Of a stretch of DNA of 9,244 bases, positions 1 through 6,141 are shown in pieces. Origin of the DNA: an uncultured Oscillospiraceae bacterium (GTDB taxonomy: Bacteria; Bacillota; Clostridia; Oscillospirales; Oscillospiraceae). The position numbers and the translations under genes are program-made. A model generated the notes under the pieces. The model saw only the letters and a program-made list of their open reading frames with translations. It did not search any database and was not told the DNA's origin. Positions within the stretch are counted from its first letter, which is position 1. Each line of letters starts with the position of its first letter. The stretch lies in NCBI GenBank assembly GCA_934646005.1, contig CAKUED010000031.1, forward strand, positions 1-9,244, read 5' to 3'.

Positions 1-332
1 GCCTTCTCGCTCACACCAAGGGTGATGTGAGTGGTTCTCTTCAGAATACGGTTGTATCTGCCCTGTGCCCGCGGCATACCACGCTTGAGCGTGGGGCCGG
101 GATCGGCGAGCGCCGTGGAAACGTAGAGCTTTTCAACATCCATCTGGTGGTTGTTCTCTGCGTTGGCGATGGCGCTCTTGAGCAGCTTGAGCATCGGTTC
201 GGAGGCAGCCTTGGGAGTCTGCATCAGATAAGCCGCTGCGGTCTTGACGTCCTTGCCGCGGATGAGGTCGCAGACGATGCCGACCTTACGCGGGGAGATA
301 CGCAGGTATCTCAGATATGCTTTTGCTTCCAT
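1..332 (-). CDS. rplV: 50S ribosomal protein L22, 3'-truncated by the window edge
   Basis: L22 binds 23S rRNA early in 50S assembly, and its loop lines the peptide exit tunnel. The visible 110 codons start [17 protein letters not shown], the conserved L22 N-terminus, and run to the tunnel-loop region ([10 protein letters not shown]...KRTTHITL). Family members are usually about 110-115 residues, so only the last few residues are missing beyond base 1. The ATG at 332-330 is preceded by AAGGAGG at good spacing. It lies 20 nt downstream of rpsS and belongs to the S10 operon. Presence and family are seen directly; the missing end is simply outside the window. Confidence 0.97.
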   Translation of the reverse strand, partial: MEAKAYLRYLRISPRKVGIVCDLIRGKDVKTAAAYLMQTPKAASEPMLKLLKSAIANAENNHQMDVEKLYVSTALADPGPTLKRGMPRAQGRYNRILKRTTHITLGVSEK

Positions 333-352
333 ACTCTTTGCGTCCTCCTTCA

Positions 353-628
353 TTACGAATTGGTGGTCTTGCTGCCGGAGTGACCGCGGAACGTTCTGGT
401 GGGAACGAACTCACCCAGCTTATGACCGACCATGTCTTCCGTGATATACACCGGCACATGACGGCGACCGTCGTGCACAGCGATGGTGTGACCCACGAAG
501 GAGGGGAAGATCGTCGAAGCTCTGGACCAGGTCTTGAGAACCTTCTTCTCGCCCGCCTTGTTCAGTTCTTCCACGCGTTTGAAGAGTTCAGGCGCTACAA
601 ACGGGCCTTTTTTAATACTTCTGCTCAT
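353..628 (-). CDS. rpsS: 30S ribosomal protein S19
   Basis: S19 sits in the head of the small subunit with S13, near the A site. The 91-residue product has the standard family length and carries the hallmarks: the start [11 protein letters not shown], the [16 protein letters not shown] segment, and the C-terminal [12 protein letters not shown] block. The start codon at 628-626 follows an AAGGGGG ribosome binding site. It lies 12 nt after rplB and 20 nt before rplV, so it is co-transcribed within the S10 operon. Nothing in it is truncated or unusual. Confidence 0.98.
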   Translation of the reverse strand: MSRSIKKGPFVAPELFKRVEELNKAGEKKVLKTWSRASTIFPSFVGHTIAVHDGRRHVPVYITEDMVGHKLGEFVPTRTFRGHSGSKTTNS

Positions 629-640
629 TTTATATCCCCC

Positions 641-1477
641 TTACTTCGCGTTTCTGCGCTTAAAGATATACTTGTTGGTGCGGTTCTTCGCCTTACGGGT
701 CTTCAGGCCCATTGCCGGCTTGCCCCACGGGGTCATAGGACCGGGATGACCAACAGGAGATTTGCCTTCGCCGCCGCCGTGCGGGTGGTCGTTCGGGTTC
801 ATGACAGAACCGCGGACGGTCGGGCGGATGCCCATGTGACGGGTACGACCGGCCTTGCCGATGTGCACGTTCTCATGGTCGATGTTGCCGACCTGACCGA
901 TGACTGCGGTGCAGTTCATGCGGACCAGACGGACTTCGCCGGAGGGCAGGCGGACCTGCGCCATCTCGCCGTCCTTTGCCATAAGCTGCGCAGCCGTGCC
1001 CGCGGAACGGACAAGCTGAGCACCACGACCCGGGTACAGCTCGATGTTGTGGATGACCGTACCAACGGGGATGTTGGCGACGGGCAGGCAGTTGCCGGGC
1101 TTAATGTCGGCGGTGGCGGAAGCGACGACGGTGTCGCCAGCCTTCAGACCGACGGGCGCGAGGATGTAGCGCAGCTCGCCATCCTCATACTTGAGCAGGG
1201 CGATGAACGCGCTGCGGTTGGGGTCGTACTCCAGGCGCAGGACCGTTGCGGTCATTTCCTTCTTGTCACGACGGAAGTCGATGATACGGAACTTGCGCTT
1301 GTTGCCGCCGCCGCGATGGCGGACGGTGATTCTGCCGTAGCTGTTGCGGCCGCCGTTTTTCTTGACGGTGTCCAGCAGGCAGCGAACGGGCTTTGCCTTT
1401 TTATCCACGCCGTCGAACGCGGAAACGGTCATGTTTCTTCTCGACGGGGTATACGGCTTAAAAGATTTGATCGCCAT
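641..1477 (-). CDS. rplB: 50S ribosomal protein L2
   Basis: L2 is a primary 23S rRNA-binding protein needed for subunit association and for peptidyl-transferase centre organisation. The 278-residue product has the usual length. It starts [18 protein letters not shown], has the RNA-binding SH3-like region rich in Arg/Gly ([17 protein letters not shown], about residues 54-70), and has the conserved C-terminal loop [10 protein letters not shown] (about 229-238) holding the functionally important histidine. It ends in a basic tail ([17 protein letters not shown]). The ATG follows GAAGGAG. It lies 24 nt after rplW and 12 nt before rpsS. Confidence 0.98.
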   Translation of the reverse strand: MAIKSFKPYTPSRRNMTVSAFDGVDKKAKPVRCLLDTVKKNGGRNSYGRITVRHRGGGNKRKFRIIDFRRDKKEMTATVLRLEYDPNRSAFIALLKYEDGELRYILAPVGLKAGDTVVASATADIKPGNCLPVANIPVGTVIHNIELYPGRGAQLVRSAGTAAQLMAKDGEMAQVRLPSGEVRLVRMNCTAVIGQVGNIDHENVHIGKAGRTRHMGIRPTVRGSVMNPNDHPHGGGEGKSPVGHPGPMTPWGKPAMGLKTRKAKNRTNKYIFKRRNAK

Positions 1478-1501
1478 ATTGCGTTACACTCCTTCTCGTT
1501 A

Positions 1502-1798
1502 TTAGACCATGCCTTCGAAGAACTCGATGGTCTTGGAATCGGCAGTCAGCTTGACCATCGCCTTCTTCCAGTTGGCGCGGCGGCCGGCAGGAGCAGCGCC
1601 CTGGCGCTTCATCTTGCCTTCCATGCGGATGGTGTTGACCTTTTCGACCTTGACGCCGAAGATCTCCTCAACAGCCTTGCGGATCTCAGTCTTGTTGGCA
1701 GTGAGCGCAACCTGGAACACGTACTTCTTTTCTTCCGTGGCTTCCATGGACTGTTCGGTGATGACGGGCTTGATGATAATATCGTAAGCGGTCTTCAT
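1502..1798 (-). CDS. rplW: 50S ribosomal protein L23
   Basis: L23 is at the exit-tunnel rim, where trigger factor and SRP dock. The product is 98 residues, typical for the bacterial family. It has the N-terminal KPVITEQS motif, whose acidic residue (Glu15) corresponds to the chaperone-docking position, followed by the VFQV...[17 protein letters not shown] core and a basic loop ([13 protein letters not shown]). Its ATG overlaps the rplD stop codon by one base (TAATG at 1800-1796), a typical sign of translational coupling. A GAGGTG ribosome binding site lies inside the end of rplD. Confidence 0.97.
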   Translation of the reverse strand: MKTAYDIIIKPVITEQSMEATEEKKYVFQVALTANKTEIRKAVEEIFGVKVEKVNTIRMEGKMKRQGAAPAGRRANWKKAMVKLTADSKTIEFFEGMV

Positions 1799-2418
1799 TA
1801 TGCGAACACCTCCTCAATCTTAGCCAGCGCAGCCTTGTCAACAACGAGCTTCTTCGCGTTGAGCACGTCGTAGACGTTGATCAGGTTGGCGAATGTAACG
1901 ACGATGCCGGGGATGTTGGCGGCGGATTTGACGACGATCGCGTCATTCTCAGCCGTCACGACCAGTGCCTTGCAGTCAGCATTGACAGCCTGCAGGAACT
2001 GCTTGAAGGTCTTGGTCTTGATCTCGTCCATCTTGATGGCGTCGATCACAACAAGATTCTCCTCCTGAGCCTTAGCCGTCAGCACGGACTTCAGAGCCAG
2101 GCGCTTGACCTTCTTGTTGAGGGTGTAGCTGTAATCGCGGGGCTTCGGCGCGAAGACGATGCCGCCGTGATACCACTGCGGAGCGCGGATCGAGCCCTGA
2201 CGGGCGCGGCCGGTGCCCTTCTGACGCCACGGCTTGATGCCGCCGCCGGAAACTTCCGCACGGGTCAGCGCGCTCTGCGTGCCCTGACGGCAGTTTGCCA
2301 GGTGGTTCTTCACAACGTCGTGAACGACAGCTTCATTGATTTCTACGCCGAACACAGCATCGGAGAGCTCGATCTCGCCGACCTGCTTACCAGCCATATC
2401 AAAAACTTTAGTCTGCAT
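1798..2418 (-). CDS. rplD: 50S ribosomal protein L4
   Basis: L4 binds 23S rRNA, and its long loop reaches the exit-tunnel constriction. In enterobacteria it is also the autogenous repressor of the S10 operon. The product is 206 residues, the normal length. The extended loop is visible at about residues 45-90 ([20 protein letters not shown], then [13 protein letters not shown]), followed by the globular half ending in a [21 protein letters not shown] segment. It starts at 2418 after AGAGGAG, 16 nt downstream of rplC, and its stop overlaps the start of rplW. Whether it controls the structured leader upstream of rpsJ is not shown by the sequence. Confidence 0.97.
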   Translation of the reverse strand: MQTKVFDMAGKQVGEIELSDAVFGVEINEAVVHDVVKNHLANCRQGTQSALTRAEVSGGGIKPWRQKGTGRARQGSIRAPQWYHGGIVFAPKPRDYSYTLNKKVKRLALKSVLTAKAQEENLVVIDAIKMDEIKTKTFKQFLQAVNADCKALVVTAENDAIVVKSAANIPGIVVTFANLINVYDVLNAKKLVVDKAALAKIEEVFA

Positions 2419-2434
2419 GATTTACTCTCCTCTC

Positions 2435-3166
2435 TTAGCGGTTTCTTGCCGAAGCCTTCTGCGGGTTGGTACGCGCGGAAGCCTTCTGCGGGTTGATGCT
2501 GGCGTTGGCAGCGCTGCCCTTTTCCTTGAAGTTCTTCACCGTGTTCTTCAGATACACGATGCCGCCCTTCGGACCGGGGATCGCGCCGCGGACGACGATC
2601 ATGTTCAGCTCGTCATCGACCTTGACGATGTCAAGATTCTCGACGGTGACCTGCTCGTTGCCCATCTGACCTGCACCGTTGTGACCCTTAAAGATCCGGC
2701 TCGGAGAAGAGGTCGGACCCATGGAACCAGCCTGACGGTGGACCGGGCCGCCGCCGTGCGTCATCGGGGTGCGATGACCGCCGCAGCGCTTGACAGGGCC
2801 TTCGTAGCCGTGACCCTTGCTGATGCCGGTGACGTCGATCTTGTCGCCGACCGCGAAGATGCTCGCCTTGATCTCGTCGCCGACGTTTGCCTCGGCGGCC
2901 TTTTCAATGCGGAACTCCTTGAGATGACGCTTGAGGGCGACGTCCGCCTTCTTCAGGTGGCCGACCTCAGGCTTGGACAGCTTCGATTCCTTCACATCCT
3001 CAAAGCCGAGCTGGATGGCGTCGTAGCCGTCTTTTTCAGCGGTCTTCTTCTGCGTCACAACGCAGGGACCCGCTTCGATCACCGTTACCGGGATGACCTT
3101 GCCGCTCTCATCGAAAATCTGGGTCATGCCCACTTTTTTGCCGATGATCGCCTTCTGCATTTGCAT
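2435..3166 (-). CDS. rplC: 50S ribosomal protein L3 with extended repeated tail
   Basis: L3 is one of two assembly-initiating proteins of the 50S subunit and reaches toward the peptidyl-transferase centre. Family hallmarks are the start [16 protein letters not shown], the central [20 protein letters not shown] (about residues 115-135), the HRQAGSMG block, and the end [18 protein letters not shown]. At 243 residues it is about 30 longer than common bacterial L3 proteins (about 209-215). The excess is a C-terminal basic tail holding two copies of NPQKASAR. The first ATG (3166) was chosen because AGGAGG lies 8 nt upstream; an in-frame ATG two codons later has poorer spacing. It is separated from rpsJ by an unusual 130-nt gap. 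Confidence 0.97.
   Translation of the reverse strand: MQMQKAIIGKKVGMTQIFDESGKVIPVTVIEAGPCVVTQKKTAEKDGYDAIQLGFEDVKESKLSKPEVGHLKKADVALKRHLKEFRIEKAAEANVGDEIKASIFAVGDKIDVTGISKGHGYEGPVKRCGGHRTPMTHGGGPVHRQAGSMGPTSSPSRIFKGHNGAGQMGNEQVTVENLDIVKVDDELNMIVVRGAIPGPKGGIVYLKNTVKNFKEKGSAANASINPQKASARTNPQKASARNR
2451..2495 (-). repeat. 27-bp tandem duplication at the 3' end of rplC
   Basis: The 18-base sequence GAAGCCTTCTGCGGGTTG occurs twice on the plus strand, at 2451-2468 and 2478-2495, with a 27-base period (nine codons). It encodes NPQKASAR-T followed by NPQKASAR-N in L3. The last three codons of the unit differ between copies (TCC GCG CGT versus TCG GCA AGA) yet encode the same Ser-Ala-Arg. The duplication is therefore not recent, and the peptide seems to be conserved. 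Confidence 0.9.
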
Positions 3167-3178
3167 TTGTGTTTCCTC

Positions 3179-3259
3179 CTAATTTAAGGTTATTGGTTGA
3201 CAAACTTGCGCATTGGGCACGCCTTGGTTTATCAACATGACCCGTCCGTCCTCATACAT
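3179..3259 (-). other. Possible 26-codon ORF in the rpsJ-rplC gap
   Basis: An ORF of 26 codons starts MYEDGRVMLINQ and ends ...CQPITLN. Its TAG stop (3181-3179) overlaps the AGGAGG ribosome binding site of rplC (3180-3175). There is no convincing ribosome binding site before its first ATG. The same frame is also open upstream, back through the rpsJ stop region in a different frame from rpsJ. An inner ATG (codon 8) has a GAGG 11 nt upstream. I do not recognise the peptide. It may be a coupled leader-like ORF or simply an open frame in a structured spacer. Confidence 0.25.
3196..3236 (-). promoter_or_regulatory. Hairpin in the rpsJ-rplC intergenic RNA
   Basis: On the plus strand GTTGACAAAC (3196-3205) and GTTTATCAAC (3227-3236) are complementary over 10 pairs with one G-U in RNA, enclosing a 21-nt loop. 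A weaker inner pairing (GCGU with AUGC) is possible. The hairpin stands about 15 nt before the rplC ribosome binding site. No T-run follows it, so it is not a terminator. A role in rplC translation, RNA processing or binding of a ribosomal protein is inference. Confidence 0.45.
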
Positions 3260-3296
3260 GACGAACCGTGGCGGGCTGCTGTAACTATAATATAGA

Positions 3297-3608
3297 TTAC
3301 AGCTTTATCTCAATTTCAACGCCAGCCGGCAGATCCAGGCTCATCAGAGCCTCGACGGTCTTCTGGTTGGGGTTGAGAATGTCGATCAGTCTCTTGTGGG
3401 TTCTGCGCTCAAACTGCTCACGGGAATCCTTATACTTGTGAACAGCGCGAAGGATGGTGACGACTTCCTTGCGGGTGGGCAGCGGGATCGGGCCGGAGAC
3501 GGACGCGCCGTTGCGCTTCGCGGTCTCGACGATCTTTTCTGCACTCGCGTCGATGAGCTGATGATCGTAAGCCTTCAGGCGAATACGAATCATTTCCTGT
3601 TTTGCCAT
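3297..3608 (-). CDS. rpsJ: 30S ribosomal protein S10
   Basis: S10 is a 30S head protein and, as NusE, also joins the NusB antitermination complex. The 103-residue product has the standard length and sequence: [20 protein letters not shown], the [18 protein letters not shown] segment (about residues 38-55), [18 protein letters not shown] and the end GVEIEIKL. The ATG at 3608-3606 follows AAGGAGG. It is the first gene of the operon, behind a structured leader of about 270 nt and a consensus promoter. Confidence 0.98.
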   Translation of the reverse strand: MAKQEMIRIRLKAYDHQLIDASAEKIVETAKRNGASVSGPIPLPTRKEVVTILRAVHKYKDSREQFERRTHKRLIDILNPNQKTVEALMSLDLPAGVEIEIKL

Positions 3609-3880
3609 GAATGTTTCCTCCTTGATGTGACGTACTCAGTTTCTTTGGCTTCTGGGTACGGTCGAGGACTGTCTGTACGCTATGCCGTGCGTATCACTCC
3701 GCACCATGAAAAAAGACCGACGTTGCGCCGGCCTTCTCCACTGCGGCGATATACGCTGCACAGAGGATCCTCAGCCGCCCGATGACCGGACATACTCCGC
3801 AGAAGTTACCGCCCGGGGCGCAATCTCCTGCATCATCGCATTTTGACACGCGTGGTAGCGTTGCTACCTCCATTCGCGCG
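3609..3880 (-). promoter_or_regulatory. Structured S10-operon leader RNA
   Basis: Between the promoter and rpsJ about 270 nt are transcribed but hold no recognised gene. In transcript order I can fold: a 6-bp hairpin GGTAGC-AAC-GCTACC (3868-3854); a longer hairpin GCAGGAG...CTTCTGC with an inner GCC/GGC stem (3831-3799); a hairpin with paired UGC-GCG / CGC-GCA segments around UAUAU (3764-3735); an intrinsic terminator (3733-3709); and GUGCG...CGCAC after it (3704-3687). This layout resembles ribosomal-protein leaders that act by attenuation. S10-operon leaders answering to L4 are known in some bacteria, but the ligand here is unknown. Confidence 0.65.
3709..3733 (-). terminator. Intrinsic terminator inside the S10 leader
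   Basis: On the minus strand GGCCGGCG-CAA-CGTCGGTC forms an 8-bp stem (two G-U pairs in RNA) followed directly by six T residues (3714-3709). The stem can be lengthened by pairing the upstream AA with the first U residues. It lies about 100 nt before rpsJ and after the operon promoter, so it must be read through for any ribosomal protein expression. That position suggests an attenuator. Confidence 0.8.
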
Positions 3881-3887
3881 CCTTAGT

Positions 3888-3916
3888 ATCATATAATAAA
3901 ACCCCCTTGGTGTCAA
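3888..3916 (-). promoter_or_regulatory. Sigma-A type promoter of the S10 operon
   Basis: On the minus strand TTGACA (3916-3911) is followed by a 17-nt spacer and TATGAT (3893-3888). The -35 box is perfect and the -10 box has one mismatch, as expected for a highly expressed ribosomal operon. The -35 hexamer overlaps the loop and stem of the hairpin at 3898-3925. Confidence 0.88.
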
Positions 3917-3925
3917 GGGGGTTTT
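3898..3925. terminator. Perfect 12-bp hairpin, terminator of proS (possibly bidirectional)
   Basis: AAAACCCCCTTG, a GTGT loop and its exact complement form a 12-bp stem with a GGGGG/CCCCC core. On the minus strand the stem ends in TTTTATTATAT, a normal intrinsic terminator for the upstream proS transcript. On the plus strand it also ends in TTTT. The S10 -35 box lies within it. Confidence 0.85.
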
Positions 3926-3978
3926 GAGGATTTTTCATAAAATTTGCAGGAAAATTTCGGCGTTTTGGAGAAAATGCT

Positions 3979-4143
3979 GCCAAGTAACCGATGATTCGAT
4001 CGGCAAGAGCTGTCAGCGAGAGATTTTGATCCAAATGAAAGTTTGGAAACGCAGGAATACTTTGTGTATTTCAAGTTTTCAAACTGCACAGTTGGGTCAA
4101 AAGATCCGCTGACAGCCGCAGCCGATTGGATCAGCGGTTACTT
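3979..4143 (+). repeat. Long palindromic interspersed repeat, copy A
   Basis: The stretch 3979-4125 matches, in reverse complement, 6142-6289 with 8 substitutions and one 1-base gap (about 94% identity). Copy A is itself a long imperfect palindrome: 3982-4018 pairs with 4107-4143 (30 of 37 positions, starting AAGTAACCG), 4024-4034 with 4092-4102 (11 of 11 counting one G-U), and 4040-4050 with 4075-4085 (11 of 11 counting one G-U), with a small apical stem. The right end meets the proS stop codon (4145-4143). An open frame reading ETQEYFVYFKFSNCTVG crosses it but has no ribosome binding site. It looks like a non-autonomous hairpin/MITE-like element; its family is not identified. Confidence 0.85.
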
Positions 4144-5579
4144 TAGTACGCGACGCCCCAGTAGATCATTTTCTTCGCCGGTTTTCCGCAGATCGGGCAC
4201 ACATCGCCGAGGTGCTCCTGCTCCAGCGGCATACAGCGGGACGACATTCCGCCCTCTTCCTTCATCCTGAGCTCGCATTCCACATCGCCGCACCACATGG
4301 TCTTAATGAAGCCGCCGTGCTCCTTCTGGAGCTGCTTTGCCTCCTCGATGGAGTGTGCCTCAAAGATGTGGCTGTCGAGATTCTGCTTTGCCTTCTCGAA
4401 CATCCCCTTCTGCACGAGCGCAAGCTGCTCCTGCACGGCGGACTCTAACTGGTCGAGCGAAGCGACAGTCTTTTCGCCGTCGTTGCGGCGCACGAGCACG
4501 CACTGCCCCGCCTCGATGTCGCGCGGACCGATCTCCACGCGCACCGGCACGCCCTTCATCTCATACTGCGCGCACTTCCAGCCCATGGAGTTGTCGGAAT
4601 CGTCGAGCTTGACGCGCAGGCCTGCGGCGGTGAGGCGCTCCTTGAGCTCCGCCGCCTTTTCCAGCACGCCCGCCTTGTGCATCGCCACTGGCAGCACGAT
4701 CACCTGCACCGGCGCGATCTTGGGCGGCAGCACGAGACCGTTGTTGTCGCCGTGCGCCATGATGACCGCGCCGATCATGCGCGTGGTCGAGCCCCACGAG
4801 GTCTGGAACGGATACTGGAGCTTATTATCGCGCCCCGTAAAGGTCACATTGTACGCGCGGGAGAATTTATCGCCGAAGTAGTGGCTCGTCGCGCCCTGCA
4901 GCGCCTTGTGATCCTTCATCAGGCACTCGACGGTGTAGGTCGCCTCCGCGCCCGCGAATTTTTCCTTTTCGGTCTTCTGCCCGGGCACGACCGGGATCGC
5001 CAGCACGTTCTCAAAGAAATCGGCGTAGCATTTGAGCTGCTGCTCCGTCTCGTGGATGGCCTCCTCGGCGGTCTCGTGGATGGTGTGACCCTCCTGCCAC
5101 CAGAACTCGCGGCTGCGCAGGAACGGGCGCGTCGTCTTTTCCCAGCGGATGACGGAGCACCACTGGTTGTAGAGCATCGGCAGCTCGCGGTAAGACTGCA
5201 GCACCTGTGACCAGTGGTCGCAGAACATCGTCTCGGACGTCGGGCGGAACGCCAGACGCTCCTCCAGCTTTTCGCTGCCGCCCATCGTGACCCACGCGAC
5301 CTCCGGCGCAAAGCCGTTTACGAGCTCGCCCTCTTTTTTGAGCAGGCTCTCGGGAATGAGCACCGGCATGGCGACGTTTTCATGTCCCGTTTTCTTGAAC
5401 TCGCCGTCCATGATGCGCTGGATGTTCTCCCAGATGGCGTAGCCATACGGGCGCAGAATGGTAAAGCCCTTCACGCTGGCGTATTCCACCAGCTCCGCCT
5501 TGCGGCAGATGTCGGTATACCACTGCGCAAAATCCTGTTCCATGTCGGTGATCTGTTCGACCTTTTTCTCTTTAGCCAT
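4143..5579 (-). CDS. proS: Prolyl-tRNA synthetase, archaeal/eukaryal type
   Basis: A class II enzyme that charges tRNA-Pro with proline in the cytoplasm. The 478-residue protein has FRPTSE (111-116) and RWEKTTRPFLRSREFWWQEGH (145-165, motif 2 region), the motif 3 stretch GSTTRMIGAVIMAHGDNNG (263-281), an anticodon-binding domain from about 288, and a C-terminal zinc-like domain with Cys430, Cys435, Cys461 and Cys464. It ends GVAY, with the terminal tyrosine typical of this class. There is no editing insertion as in the E. coli type. Start 5579 (MAKEKK) was chosen because GAGAGG lies 9 nt upstream; longer in-frame starts lack this and would run past the likely promoter. The untranslated leader is short, so there is no room for a T-box. 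Repeat copy A abuts the stop. Confidence 0.97.
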   Translation of the reverse strand: MAKEKKVEQITDMEQDFAQWYTDICRKAELVEYASVKGFTILRPYGYAIWENIQRIMDGEFKKTGHENVAMPVLIPESLLKKEGELVNGFAPEVAWVTMGGSEKLEERLAFRPTSETMFCDHWSQVLQSYRELPMLYNQWCSVIRWEKTTRPFLRSREFWWQEGHTIHETAEEAIHETEQQLKCYADFFENVLAIPVVPGQKTEKEKFAGAEATYTVECLMKDHKALQGATSHYFGDKFSRAYNVTFTGRDNKLQYPFQTSWGSTTRMIGAVIMAHGDNNGLVLPPKIAPVQVIVLPVAMHKAGVLEKAAELKERLTAAGLRVKLDDSDNSMGWKCAQYEMKGVPVRVEIGPRDIEAGQCVLVRRNDGEKTVASLDQLESAVQEQLALVQKGMFEKAKQNLDSHIFEAHSIEEAKQLQKEHGGFIKTMWCGDVECELRMKEEGGMSSRCMPLEQEHLGDVCPICGKPAKKMIYWGVAY

Positions 5580-5622
5580 ATTTTTCATCCTCTCGGAAAT
5601 AATACTCCACAGTAACAAAACT

Positions 5623-5633
5623 ATTCTATCACA
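5623..5633 (-). promoter_or_regulatory. Probable extended -10 promoter of proS
   Basis: On the minus strand TGTGATAGAAT contains TAGAAT with an upstream TG, an extended -10 pattern, about 45 nt before the proS start. A TTGACA lies only 7 nt upstream of this -10 and is too close to serve it, and no good -35 is seen at 16-18 nt. The call rests mainly on the -10 box. Confidence 0.4.
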
Positions 5634-5685
5634 TCTGTCAATCCCCCTGACATAAAATGAACTACTGACCGGAAGGAGTGTTTCC

Positions 5686-5850
5686 ATGCCCGAATTTACC
5701 GTCACTCTGGATACGACCGCCGCCGGCTTTTACCGCCGGATCGCCGGCGCGGCAGGGCTGAGCATCGAGCAGGTGCTGTCCGACGCGCTCTTCAAGCTCG
5801 CAGGCGAGCTGGCGCTCGAAGCGCTGGCAAAGAAGAAACAGGAAAACTAG
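5686..5850 (+). CDS. Small 54-residue protein, ribbon-helix-helix-like pattern
   Basis: The ORF has a strong ribosome binding site (GGAAGGAG, 7 nt before the ATG), sense-strand codon use like the neighbours, and its own terminator. The product begins MPEFTVTLDTTAAGFYRRI, continues with a helix-rich segment containing GLSIEQVLSDALFKLAGEL, and ends in a lysine-rich tail (AKKKQEN). A short beta-strand (EFTVTLD), a helix, a Gly-Leu-Ser turn and a second helix is the order seen in MetJ/Arc ribbon-helix-helix proteins, so a small DNA-binding protein is possible. I do not recognise a named family. No antitoxin/toxin partner lies next to it. It is divergent from proS, with about 105 nt between the starts. 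No convincing promoter was found. Confidence 0.75.
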   Translation: MPEFTVTLDTTAAGFYRRIAGAAGLSIEQVLSDALFKLAGELALEALAKKKQEN

Positions 5851-5915
5851 CGCCGTCTCTCCCCCCGCGTCCGCCGCCGCGCCTTTCAGAAAGCTCCGCA
5901 AAACCTCCCTGCCCG

Positions 5916-5953
5916 AAGCGGCGCTCCGCTCAGGAGCGCCGCTTACTTTTTTA
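5916..5953 (+). terminator. Intrinsic terminator after the 54-residue ORF
   Basis: AAGCGGCGCTCC (5916-5927), a GCTCA loop and the exact complement GGAGCGCCGCTT (5933-5944) form a perfect 12-bp stem followed by ACTTTTTTA. The 65 nt between the ORF stop and the stem are pyrimidine-rich and show nothing else. Confidence 0.88.
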
Positions 5954-5955
5954 TC

Positions 5956-5983
5956 TTGACGAACCTGTCATTTCTGGTATAAT
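5956..5983 (+). promoter_or_regulatory. Promoter upstream of the CNNM-family gene
   Basis: TTGACG (5956-5961), a 16-nt spacer and TATAAT (5978-5983). It starts only 3 bases after the T-run of the preceding terminator. Transcription from here would give a 5' untranslated region of about 350 nt before the TTG start at 6341. Confidence 0.82.
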
Positions 5984-5989
5984 AACCTC

Positions 5990-6141
5990 AATTTATACGA
6001 AAGGAATGAAGCAAATGGACTCCGACAGCAGTGACTGTCCCAGTACGCACCACATCTGTCATTTGATTTTGGGAGCATATCTGCACTGCGGGACGCAGCG
6101 CGGACGTGCTTTTTTGCGTCTTTAAGTGGTCTTTGCTCCGC
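5990..6141 (+). promoter_or_regulatory. Leader RNA of the CNNM-family gene with small ORF
   Basis: This part of the 5' untranslated region holds a 36-codon ORF (6015-6125) starting MDSDSSDCPS, with AAAGGA 9 nt upstream. It also folds: GACAG-CAGTGA-CTGTC near its start, and GTCCC and CTCC segments that can pair with downstream GGGAC and GGGAG. No riboswitch class known to me fits. The ORF may be a leader peptide or chance, and part of this stretch could belong to a larger repeat unit continuing into copy B. Confidence 0.35.
6097..6115 (+). terminator. Terminator-like hairpin in the leader
   Basis: AGCGC-GGAC-GTGCT forms a 5-bp stem (one G-U) ending in TTTTTT (6110-6115). An alternative hairpin CTGCG-GGA-CGCAG (6086-6098) shares bases 6097-6098, so the two stems exclude each other. 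The terminator is weak by itself, and control by switching between the stems is inference. Confidence 0.45.

Noticed and set aside
317..1873. Plus-strand open frame of 518 codons across rpsS, rplB and rplW
   Set aside because: It lies antisense to clearly identified ribosomal protein genes, has no ribosome binding site, and results from their GC-biased third positions.
3854..3868. T-box-like GGTAGC/GCTACC element in the S10 leader
   Set aside because: The conserved T-box sequence and a specifier stem are missing, and the downstream gene is not an aminoacyl-tRNA synthetase or amino acid gene.
4043..4270. Open frame encoding ETQEYFVYFKFSNCTVG, also seen on the minus strand in copy B
   Set aside because: The frame is shared only because the repeat is shared. 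Several differences change residues, there is no ribosome binding site, the sequence is a palindrome, and in copy A it runs into antisense proS.
5580..5705. 42-residue N-terminal extension of ProRS
   Set aside because: It would cover the probable promoter and the start of the divergent small gene, is unlike ProRS, and the GAGAGG site favours the start at 5579.
6086..6101. GGGACGCA similarity to a c-di-GMP-I riboswitch segment before the CNNM-family gene
   Set aside because: Only this short string matches. The partner GCAAA-type loop and the P1 helix are absent.
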